From Entophlyctis helioformis (Eukaryota; Chytridiomycota; Chytridiomycetes; Chytridiales; Chytriomycetaceae), in contig JAHLKH010000137.1 of NCBI GenBank assembly GCA_025526915.1, forward strand, positions 1 to 64,000: 64,000 nt of DNA. The letters are read 5' to 3'. A program made the position numbers and the translations under genes. Positions 1 to 12,000 of this stretch are shown in pieces. A model generated the notes under the pieces. That model worked only from the letters and a program-made list of their open reading frames with translations. It did no database searches and was not told where the DNA came from. Each line of letters starts with the position of its first letter. The first letter of the stretch is position 1.

Positions 1-3000
1 GTCGAACAGAAAGTCGCCCAGATATTCGTCCAGGTATGTCATGAGGACGCGTCGGTCGTAATCGTCTGTAACACGCCCGCCGTAGATGGTCTCGCCGACA
101 AGGTATCGAAGCGTTGTCCATGGGATCTTTCCGTCCTTGGTTGCCGCCGTTTTGTTGAGATAGGTGCGCAGGATTGTCGCAGACACGCGGAAATCAGACT
201 CGTTAAAGTCGTACTTGACGTTCCAGCCAATCTTGCCATATTTGCCACGCTCTTGGACCACGGCATGGAAGAACGAGAGCACATACACGAGGGGGCGGAA
301 TGCTTCGTGCGCACAGTCTGCGAGGACCTCTTCAGACAGGCGGTAGTAACTGCTGCGGAGATTCAGCTTGAGTCCGTTGGGAGGCTCAGTCACGACCTTG
401 AGCGATCGCTGAAGAATGCCGATGGGGAAGCTGGGCGTCGGCTCTGTTGTCAGCCAAAGGCGGAAGTCCTTGTGCGGCTTGTCGATCTTCTCCAAAACCT
501 TTTCGAGCGTTCGCAGCCACGCAACAAGGAGGTGGCAGTTTTGCAGCATCAGCCACTGGCCACGGGCAACAGCCGTCTCGAGCAGCTGCAGAGCAATTGG
601 GGCCTGTCCCTGTCCAAGAGAAAGGAACTTGAGCCTGTTTCCGCCAAATCCAAGAGCCTCGGCCAGCTTCTGGAGATCGCTCTGTGGATCGGCGCCGGGG
701 CTGAGAATGAAAACAACGGGGCTTGTTGGCGTAGACTGCTCAAAGATGTTGTTGTAGTTGACGACCGGCGGCATGACGTACTTTTCGCCCATGTTGTGAA
801 TGACGAAGCTTGTCACGGCGTTGTAGACGCGATCAACCCGGAAGCAGCGGAGAAGGCAGAGCTGCTGGAAGAGACTCAGACGCTCCGAATACCCTGACGG
901 GAAGGGCGTCGCCTCGGGCGCCTCGAGTTTGGCCCATGCCTTCCAACGGTCTTCCTCTTCGCGCACGTGCTGAGGAAGCATGCCAAAGTTGGCGTTGAGC
1001 GTCGACAAGCGCAGCAGATCCTTCCATCCCTGGTCCAAGATCCACGCAAATGGCTTCTTGATTGCCGGTTGCTCGAGTGAGATGTCGCCCTTGAGGAAGA
1101 AATTGAGCTCGCCAGAGTCGAGCAATCCATCAGCCTCCATGAGCTTCATGGTCATTTGGAAGGAGAACATCAACTTGTGCTTCTCAAACAAGCCTGTGCA
1201 CACGTAGTTGTACACGGCGTACTTGAGCGTGTCCGTGATCTTGACAAGGCGTTTGGGAAGGGACGGGTCTGGCTTGCTCTTGTGCAACGAGCCAACAAAC
1301 ACCTCGAGAAAGGCGGCGAGTGAATATTCATACATGGGGCTGATGGTCGAGAGCTCTGCCATGACGAAGAACAGTACGGCGCCACACTTGGCTACGGGAC
1401 GATACGCGTCACGAGACGCCTCCACCTCTGCCGAAGTCTGGTTGGCGAGCACCAGCTTGGATGCAATTTCGGTCGCTTTCGACTTGGTCTCCTCCAGCGT
1501 CCGAATCAGCTCGACATTGTCCAGCATCAGTCCTACAAGTCGAAGAGATGCATTGGGCATGGAATGCCCATGGTCAGCCCCGCACCAACTGGCTTGAAAC
1601 GCACGGCAGCTTCCGCTCAACAAGCAACATACCAGTCGACGAGGCAAGCTCGCGCAACAGCGTGTCTTCCAGATCCTTGAGCAAACTCTTGTTTTGGCTC
1701 ATTTCGGCAACCAGTCGCTCGCGCTGCTCTTCAAGCTCCTTGCGCTCGTGGCCGACAACAACATTGAGCAGCTGGTCGCTCAGACCCTTGAACGTCACAC
1801 TGTAGTTGATGATCATCGCAGACCCAAACACCTTGGGCGTGTAGGTCGGGTTGGCGAGCCGCGAAGTGAGGTAGAGTCTAAAGTTGGGATCGTAGTCGAC
1901 TTCCTTGTCTCCCAAAACAATAAACCGCCTGGCACCAGTCGTCCGGATGTTTTTCTCGAGCAGATTGTCAATCACCGGATCGATGTACTCGTCCACATCT
2001 TCAAACAAGAACGGGAAGCCATAAGTTATCGCCATTTCCAGGTGCTTCAGGAAGTCGGGGTCGTTGAACGAAGACGTCTTGAGATTGTTCGCCGCCTCGC
2101 GCTTCTTGATCCAGTTGAGCGCCTGCTGCTGCGGGTCAATGCAGAGCGGGAAGCGCGACGCCTTTGTCGTAAGAATGCCGTTTTGGATCGACAGCTCGTC
2201 TGCCGGGAGACCCTCCTGGGCCCATTTGCTGAGTTCGACATCCGTCACAAGAATCTTCTCGACACGGAACCCAGGACCGATGGGCACATTCTTGGACGCC
2301 AAGTCTGTTGTCCAGTGCTTGTAGATGAGCTCGTTTCGCAACTCCCAGTTGAATGCTCCCGTGTAGCTCAGAAATCCAGAAACAACGAGACAGTCGCCCA
2401 GGAGCTGAACACGCTGCTCCTTGAGCAGCTGGAGGTCTTTTGCCCAGCGGATACGCTCCGATCCAAGACCCGAAATGAGCTTGTCTGCAGCAAGAAGGCG
2501 GCGCTCCATGATTTCGGCCATCTGCTTCAACTCGAGCTGCTCCGCCTTGGCTGTGTGGAACTGTTGCTGGAGATTGCCAAGCTCTTCGCTGAGTCGCTTG
2601 AGCTCCTTGGTGATCTTTTCAAACTCGTGCTTGGACAAAGCAAGATTCTTTTCGAGCGTTGCGACCGCAGAGCGCTTTGGTGCAATCTGCTTCGCCACGT
2701 TGCAGTAGCCGACGACAGCGAGCACAAACTTGAGCAGTCCCGCGCCAGCTGAAGAAATTTCAAGCATGCGCGACACAGACACGTCCATCTCTCGCAGAAT
2801 GTTCTTGACGAGTTTGATCTGGTTGGAGGAGATGGCGTCGACGTCCAGAGTCGAGAGAGATGCCTTAAAGTCCGTCTGCGACATCATGGTCTTGGCGCTC
2901 TTCCACGACACGTCCTTGATCCCCTTGATGACACAAACGCACTCGCACACCTTTTGCACTTCCTTGGGCGGCTTGGCAAATGACCGGATCTCGGTAATCT

Positions 3001-6000
3001 CTGATGACGACAGATTCGCGAGAGCAAGACGCGCCTCCTCAAGGGCCGGGAGTGCCTCTGCAAGCGCTGCCTCGGCCTCCTCCTTGTCCTTTGCAATCTG
3101 CACTGTCTGCACATCCAATTCGGCACCCTTCTTCTCGGCGAGTGACTTTTTTTCCTCGGCCGTCTTGGTGTTGGCCGTGATAACCTCGAGCAGCTTGTTG
3201 CAGGCCTCAGTCTTGTTGCGGACAGCAATGTTTTGCTCTGCAAGCTGCTTGTTGAGCACGTCCAGCTGCTGTGACGACTCTTCGAGCTTTCCCAGACCAG
3301 ACTCGAGGCGAGCGCAGAGCTTGCCGTTGAGATCCCGATTCTCTTCCAGCAGGCGGTTGTAAGTGCCGATGTAGTCGAGGTAGTTTTTCGGTGTCACGTA
3401 GTTTGCGCGACGGTACTTTTGCAAAAACTGCGCGCTGAACACGCCGACAGACATGTGCACGCCGACCATGTGGCTGACAATCGCCGAACGCGTTTCTGCG
3501 GGGATGAACTCGTCCTTGAGGAAGGCGTCTGCAACGGAGAAGAGAGCTTGTTCTGGCCATGGAGGGAACCAGTCGATCATGGTGTTGTTGACCAACCCTG
3601 GGAACGAGCGGCAGCGCTCTCGCAGCTTGTCACCTTGCGGCGACATGCACAGCACGATGTGCAGGTTGTCGGCACACTTGTTTACAAAGTACTGCCACAT
3701 GACCTCTCGTGTCTGCACCAGCCCAAGCTTGGCGACCTCGTCGCGGACAACAGACAGGACCGGGTCCTTTTCGTCATCCTCGTACAGTGCCGGCACCATG
3801 CCCGTGGTGAGCATGTTGTTGATCAGCTCCAGGAAGCCTTCCTGCACAACATGTGCATCCGTGAACAGAAACACCGTCTTTCTGCCCGAGCCCAGCATGC
3901 CATAGAGCACCTTGAGGTTTTCGCGGAACTCGGGCTCGCCAAAGCCTCGCGAGAGAGTGATTTCAAACACGGCGTAGCCCGCAGCAAAGGCAGCGAGGCG
4001 AGTAAGCGACTGTTTTCCAGAGCCACCGACGCCGACAAGCAGGGCATGTCCGCGCTTGAGTCGGATGACGCGGTGCACACGCGTCAGGTGGTCGAGAGCG
4101 TCCTCGAACAGCACAAGGTTCATGCGGTTGTTCTTGTCGTTGTACTCTTCCAGAATCTCCAAAAAGATGGACCGCACGGCAGTAAAGTCGAGCAAGTCCT
4201 CGTACAGGCGGGCAACCTCCTCCTGCAGCGCGTGACGGAAGTCGCCAAACAGGATTGGATTCTTGGTAATGTACTCTTCGTCCGCCTCAAAGTTGTCCAG
4301 CACCAGACGATTGATCAGCTTGGACACATAATCGCGATCAGCTTCCGTAACCAGACGGTCGTAAAAGACCCTCATCGACTCGTTGCGCCACAGGCGAGCA
4401 AACTGCTTGCCCTGCTCAAAATGGTCGGCGGTGGACAGCAAAATGCCCTCGTAAATGCGCGAGATGTCGCGCAGGTTGAAAATGTAGTGGAACTTGCTTG
4501 GCGTCGGCATGAGGTTTTTGGCTACCTCAGAGTACAGCTTTAGTGTCATGGACGTCAACTTTGAGGCCGCACGCTTGACATCGTCCGAGAAGACGGTTGT
4601 GTGGCCCTCGATGATGCCAGCGTAGATGCGGACCAGACTCGCCTCCTTCGGGAATGTGATGTTGAAGATGGCAAAGAGAGAAGCAAAGCGCGGATCAATC
4701 TCGTTGCGGCCACCGCCAGGCGTTCCCATGGATCCAACACACTGCACGTCTTTGAGGAACTTCCAATTGAGCTCTTTGCCGCGATCGTAAAGGCCGCCGC
4801 GCTCAATCAGCAGCTTCAACAGAGCAATGGGCTGCTGTGTGCCATACGTGTCCTTGGATGGCATGTTGAGGTCATCGATAAACACAATCAGCCGCTTGCC
4901 CGCAGCAGGGCCATACGTGTCCTTGGTACGCTTTTCCACATTGACCTCGAGGTTGCGCTGAACGTCCAGGGAGCTGGTGCGCGAAGAGAAGTTGATGTTG
5001 AGCAGCAAGAACTTGTCCGACGGCAACTGCCGCAGATAGTTTTGGATTGTGACGGTTTTCGATGTGCCGGACTCGCCAACAAACAACACGGGCTTCTTGT
5101 TTGTGATGAGCTTTTGGAGGAGCCATGTGTGGCGCACAGTGTCGAGCGTCGGGACAAGGATCTCATGGAAGGCGAGGTTGCGCTTGTGCTCGTAGGCGGG
5201 GACATAGTTGTTCCACGAGATCCATTGCAGCTCGTGCGAGTCAAAGAAGTAGTCGTGCATCAGCTTCTCGCTGCCGGGTAGCTGGCCGAGGATAATGGCA
5301 GCGTTGGTGTTGACGAGTGGAAGCTCGGAGAGTTTCTTCAGTGCGTCCGAGAACCGCAAACGGTCGTCCTCCAAAAGTGCTGCCCCAAGCGACCACACAA
5401 GCGACTGTATAAAGATGCTTTCGACAATGGCGTCCTGTTGGGCCTGCTTGGCATCCGGCAGCAGCTGCGTCTCGAGCAGCGCCGTGAGCTGCGACACCAT
5501 TCCTAGCGGCGTGACGGGGATGACACGCTTGAGAGGCTCGCCCATGAAGCCTTCAAAGGTGCCCTCCATGACGTACTCCATCAACGGCCCGACGTACTTG
5601 TTGAAATACTTGGTCAGCAGATCTTGCTCTGTCTTGTTGGGACGAGCATTGGTCCACTTTTGGAAGAACGGTCTGTATCCGAGGTTCTTGGGATCCATGT
5701 AGACCATGCCACAGCGGGACACCGTTGCAGGACTGGCGTACTGGAGATCGCCGACTTCAAAAAGCAACGCGGCGTGTTTTTGCAAACGAATGCGCTCGCC
5801 GTTGGGCAAAGTCAGAAGGCGGTTGTCGTCCATGACCGTGTTGCCAACGACCACTGGCCGCGATGCTGCAAGGACCGTGCCGTCTGGCGCAGTTTCCTGC
5901 ACGCGACGGAACACGATGAGGTTCTGCTTCGTGGGCACTGTCACGCACCACACGGTGCCGCTCCATGTCCTGGTTGTGCACTCGTCGCGGACGTGAAGCT

Positions 6001-9000
6001 GCGGCTGCGCGTCTTGCGGCTTGTCGCTGAACCACACCTTCCAGTGGAGTGCTGATGCAGCAATGGGCACTGCGCACTGCTTGATGCCGTCCTGGTTATC
6101 GCCACATTGCGACTGCAGCTCAAAGTGTGTCGAGAAGCCAGCGAGCAGCAGCACGCGAGTAAGCTCGTCACGGAATCTCGCAGACGACGTGCCGATGCAG
6201 TCGTCGCTCTCTTGACGGCGGCTCTCGTTGGCATTGCAGCCTGCAGCCTGCGATCCGTCGGCGCACTTGAGACCGCGAACAATGGCCCGGAGCGCATCGC
6301 CGCTCAGATGGCGATGCACCCAGTGCCAGAACCAATCGACAGACTTGACGTCCTGTGCAGCCGGAGGCGATGGCTCAGACATGGACGTGCCATGCAGACG
6401 CGCAATCGTCGCCAACACATCAACGCGTCTGGCTTTGCACGGAGCATCTGCACCAGGCTCAGATGCAACACGCTTGGCTGGAGGACGCTGCTGAGAAGAC
6501 TCTGGCGGCTTGTTCTCTGCGTCCTTGGCAAGGTGCGGTGGACCGCGAAGCAGCAGATCAGCCAGTTGCTGCTCGACACTCTCTGCCGGCACCGCTGGTC
6601 TGTACCGTCCAAGTGGAACACCGCTGCCTCGCATCAGTGCTCCCTCGAGCGCAGCGACCTCGCACCAATAGCCCTTGTACTTGTGGCCGTACTGGCGAGC
6701 AAAGTAGGTCCACCAGCAACGCGCAGTGATGGTGAACGAGCACTGGCCGCTGGAACGTGCCGCGCACTTGAAGTAGCCATCGCCTTCGGTCATATCCCGG
6801 TCTGCCCGTGGAGCATCTTTGAGCTTCTGCAGCCCAACGGCAGCGAAAAGTCCTTCGAGGTATGCACAGTCGCGAGGCTTGGCCACAGCAAAGCATACAC
6901 CACGTTGGGACGAGCCGAGATGGCCATTGCCGAGCCAGTAGCCGTACAGCTCGAAGAACGCGTACGCCTGCTCTGCTGTCTTGAGACCAAGCGCATCCAT
7001 GAATGGCAACGACAGCAGATCGTCCTGCGCCGGCATGAATCCGAGCTCGGCATTGGTGCGCAGCTGTGCCACCGTGCTCTCGTCCTGCTCTCCGGCTGCG
7101 ACGACCTCGTCTGCGCGGAGGATGCGGTATGCAGGCGGGCTGTCGACATCGGTGCGCCACTTCCGCTGGCCGCTGGCACTTTGGCGGGTTGGTGCAACCA
7201 TGGCGTACATGCGGTGGTTGGCGGTTGGACTGAGATCCACGTTGTTGCACACAGTTCGGCTTCCCAGACGCGCATCCTTGTGCACAGCTGCTCTGCCCTT
7301 GAAGTCAACAAGCGTGTGACGGCCCGTCTTGATCGTCAACTTGTCCTTTGTGATGGCGTGGTACTCCAGACGGCCGTCCACGTAGCAGGCAATCTCGAGT
7401 GTGTCGTGCTGCTTAAAGTGGCGCTGCACTTCGGCGAGCGTCATGAAGCCCTCTGCAGTCAAGACTTCATGATCGGTTGCCGGGAAGCAGTTCATGTTTT
7501 CAACCCAGACGGCATCGACATCACTGTCAAAGACAATGTACTTGCGCTCCTTGCGGTCGCCGATGGGCCGGTTGACCTCTCGGAAAATGTTGGATAGCAA
7601 GCCGTCCGTCCAGTCGCGAGTGATCGGATCAAGCACACCGTAAAGCTCAGCCACAGTAACAGCCTTCGCATTGAGGGTGTACAGCTTGGTAAGAATGCCA
7701 AGCTTGGTCTGCGCCTTGGCGAGGGTCTCCATCACAACTGTTTTGCCACCACCAGTGGGTCCAACAATCATGGAGGTGTGGCGCGTGAGCATGGTCTCGT
7801 ACAGCTGGACAACCTTGTCCACCTGCTCTGGCACGATAAGGTACTGGCCCTCCCGAAGCACTTCTTCGACGGCATCGTTAAAGTTGGGATAGCGAACGCG
7901 TGGGCAATCGAGGCCAGGGAACAGGTCGGTGATCAGACCCAGGAACAGCGGCACATCCTCAAACACAAACTTTGGCAAGTTCATGTCTCGAAGCGCGCGC
8001 ATCAGCACAATGTCCTCGCTCAGATCGGGAGAGCCACGCTTGAGCGAGCCAGCCATGACCAGGACTGACTTTAGAGCACGCAGGCCAAAGTCGTAGTGGT
8101 TTTGCTTGGACAGCTGGCCCTTGGCGAGCTTGTACAGCACAACCATCTTCTTTGCGAGCGACTTGGCAAGAGTGAATCCCTCGGAGAAGAGCATGATCTC
8201 GCAGATGAGCTCCAGGTCTGGAACGGCCATGACCACGGGACGGAACAGCGCCTTGAGGTTGTCGGGCAGCTCTGTGCGGCCAGCGTATCCGGGATTCATG
8301 GTGATGAAGATGCCCGTTTTTCTGTCGAGCGCGATTTCGTTGCCCTCGAACTGGAACCGCTTGAGTCCCATCACAAGCGCGTTTTGGATGGTCTTGATCT
8401 GTGCCGAAATGACAGACAAGACGGCCAGCTCGATGCGGTTGAACTCGTCGAAGCAGCCCCACGCGCCACACTGCACCAGACCAGAGAGCATCTTGCCCAT
8501 GGCCTGATAGTCCATGCCTTCGCCACAGTTTGTGACCATGCAGAGAATGCCGAGAGCCTTTGCAAGGTCCTTGACAGTCTCGGTCTTTCCGGTACCAGCA
8601 GGGCCAGCAGGCGCGCCACCCAGTTTGATGGAGAGAGCCTGCGAAAGCGTGAGGTAGCATCGGTCCGTCAGCGGCGTGATTACAAGACGGCCGCAGATGC
8701 CGTTGTACTCGTAGCCATAGTCAAAGACGCCATTGCACTGCCGGACCAGAAGCTCGTCCGAGGCACGATCCCAGTAGAAGCGAAGCTGCGATTCCCATTC
8801 AAACTCGTTCTCGTCCATGATCGAGTCGCGCACAAACCGCTCGACAATGTCGCGGGCATGGACATCGACGATGATCTGCGAGTTGATCTTCTTGCGATCA
8901 TTGGGCGAGAGATCTGACCGCACGGTGATGACGAGCTGGTCGAGCTGGTCGCCCAGCGCCTTGGAGTATCGCTTCATGGCCAGTTTGTTTCCCTGCTTGA

Positions 9001-12000
9001 TCTTGCGGAAGACGTCCTCGACTTCCCATGTCCACCACACCTGCGCTCCAGCAAGGCCAACCATGCCCTGGTAGGTCTGGAGCCAGACGAGACGGTCCAT
9101 GCTGGCATACTGGAACACAGCCTCTTTGTGGACGGACCGGTTGGATCGTTTCATCTCGGCCTCGACGCCAGTCATCCACTCTTCGACACGGCCATCAATG
9201 GGTACAACGCGGCGGTAGTCGAGCACCTCGCCTTCGGAAGACGACATGCCGACGATGGCCTTTTCGTACTTGCCCGTGCCAAAGTTGAGCTTGAGAACAT
9301 TGTCGAACATTTTGATGATGTGCTCCTGCACGTTCTTGGGGTCATGGCTGCCGAGAATGGACAGCAGCTCTTCGTCGGATATGAAAAAGAACCGCGGGAA
9401 GGCATTGCGCTTGGACTCGAGATAGTCTGACAGCGACTTTTGGCAGCCTTCGAGATCCTCGGACAGATTCTGCAGCAGCTCGAGACGGCCTTCCGCATTG
9501 CACGCCTCGACAACGAGGCTGTGCTTGGCAGTTTCGCTCATGAGTTTCTTGAAGGCTTTGTCGATTCTGTCGAAGCGGGCGGCTTCCTCGGGAAGCTGCA
9601 TGCGAATGTCGCCTGCGCCAATAAAGATCGACTCGAGGTACATCCACTTGCGCTGGACAACCATCCAAACCTCAATGACTTCGCCGATATGCGACAGAAT
9701 CTTTTCCCACTGCTGCACAGCAGGCAAAAAGGCAGTCACGAACCGCGACGCGCCCATGGACTGGAGAGACATGGCGTTGTCGTCCAACGTTGTCGAGATC
9801 TCGTCGACTGCTCCCAGGATGTAGCCGCGGTCCTCGGTGCCCTTCATGTACTTGACGACCGTGAATTTGAGGTTTCGCCAGGTCGATTCGACCTCTTTGA
9901 TGGCGTTTTCGATGCTGAGCTCCTTCATCGCACCACCAACGATATCGGCAATAGCCTCGGCGTGCTCGTGGAGATTCATGGCAAAGAGCTTCTCGAGCGT
10001 GAATGTCTCGGGATTCATGTCAAAGGTCCTGCCGGTGATTTCCATGAGCTTCTTCCAGTGACGGTCGCGAAGCGCTTCGTTCTTGAGGTCGGAGAACAGC
10101 GGGATCGACTCTTTAAAGGTGACAATCTTTTCCGCGACTACGTTGTACGGCGGAAGTTGCTTGAGCTCTTTGGGCAGCTTCTTGAGACGCGCCGTGAACG
10201 TCTCGATGCCGCGGTTGAGCACGCCAATGTCGAGGTTGTTCCAGAGCGTCTTGGACCACGAGTTGAGTGCCTCTTTGACGTCACTGTACAAGACGTAGAT
10301 GAGATCGAGCTCCTTGAGTTGGTTTTCGAGCTCGAACAGCTCTGGGTAGCTGGAGATGGTGAGGTTGAAGAGTTTTTCGGCGCGAACAAGGCCCTCGCGT
10401 CCGCCAAGGAAGCGGGCCAGCGCATCCTTGGACTCTTTAAGCAGCTGCAGGCCGCGATCCATGTCGAGATTCATCGCGCCGGGGCCATTGACAACAAAGT
10501 CCTCTTTGAAATGCATGAGCGACTGCTTGAAATCGCGGACCTGGCTCTGGGTCTGCTCGGTAAATTTGGCCTTGACGGGGATCAACGCATCGTCAACCTG
10601 CTTGGCGTGGGCGAGCATCTCCTCCCACTGGGTCGGCAGGTTTTCTGCTGCAGCAAGCTCTTGGGCGTCCACGTCGATATGGTACATACGGAGAGTGCGG
10701 TATGCCTCCATGACGTCGCGATACTGGAGCTCGACCTCCTCTGAGGCGTTGCGGATGTTGGCGATGACGTTGAGCACAAACGTAAGGTCGTCGAGTGTCT
10801 GCGGATTTCGCGACATGTCTCTATCGTATGACTTGAAGCGGTCCTGGAGAACAGCAAGGCCTTCTTTGCAGACGCTGTTCAAATGCTTGCCTGTGGCAAG
10901 TTGAGCAGGATTCGGATTCGCAAGAACCAGCCAGGGAGTGTGAGCAATGCAAACGAATGTGAAAATGCAATGCTGTGCGGTGCGGTGCAGTACTTACCAA
11001 TCGAAACCACCCAGCTGGTTGCTTCGCTATGGATGGCCGCCTGGAGTGGTGTTGAAATGACGCGTACAAAATCAATGTCCTTGGTGGACTGCTGGCTGTC
11101 GACATCCTTGGCGAGTTTGGCGTAGAACATGAGCTTGTCGTCGTAGTTGACAACCGACGGCTTCTTCTGCGCAAACTTTTCAAGAGTCACGACCTGCAAA
11201 GCAAGGACAGTAGTGGTTTGTGCACGCGTATGTGAGTACGATGCGGTGCAGCACCCATGGCACCGCCGGCCAGCAATCATGCAGCCGTACCTTGTCAACC
11301 TTCCACAATGGGCGATACTTGCGCCACGTCTCGATCCACTTGTGCAGATCGCCAAACGTGTGGTTGATGGTCATGTTGACGCTATTGACAAGAGCAATGA
11401 CGCTTTGGTTGGCAACCAGGTCAGAGTGGAAACTGAACACGAAGGGCTCTTCGTCGTCACCAATACGCTGGGGAGGAGCAATTATGCACGAGCCGTTGAG
11501 CCAACGGTGGAACTGCTTGGATGAGTCCACGATTGAGCGAACAAACTTGATCATCATCTTGTAGATCTCTTGGGACATGGGCGAGATGACAATTTCGGGG
11601 GCCGAGAGCGACGCAGCGACCTTGAACAGAGGCATGTTTCTTGTCACCTTGGAGAGCTTTGAAGATGGAAGCAGCTTGCTCCGTCCACGCGGCTTGGATG
11701 GAACAGCACCTGGTGCCAGGAGACTCTCAAAGTAATGCAGATTGTTGACAACCATCTGGGGAACAAGGTAAACATGTGGTCAGACACTGGGTATCTCATG
11801 TGGATTGCATTGTGTGGTAGCCCCTTTGTTGCGCACAGCAAAACGACTTACAAAATTGAGAGCCATGAAGATTTTGCGCTCCCAGAAGGCATAGTAGTCC
11901 TTGAGCATTTTGCTCTTGCCAGTGTTGGTGTTCGCAACAAGCGACTCAGTCTTCATCAGAAGCGGGCCAATGCTGCGGTACTTGAGGACGAGGGCCTCGA

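Noticed and set aside
3419..4543. 374-codon plus-strand open frame within the dynein gene
   Set aside because: It is complementary to the AAA4 region of the dynein; no family features.
5840..7489. Possibility that the dynein insertion is an unspliced nuclear intron
   Set aside because: The insertion is open throughout 550 codons, has Hint splicing blocks in order, and starts at a Cys codon rather than with GT.
6107..7597. Long open frame (496 codons) on the plus strand opposite the intein
   Set aside because: It is a shadow of the GC-rich minus-strand intein/dynein frame. The translation has no recognisable domain, and the minus-strand reading is clearly conserved.
9440..10744. 434-codon plus-strand open frame
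   Set aside because: It is antisense to the dynein linker/tail; Leu/Glu/Val-rich as expected from a shadow of coiled-coil coding sequence.
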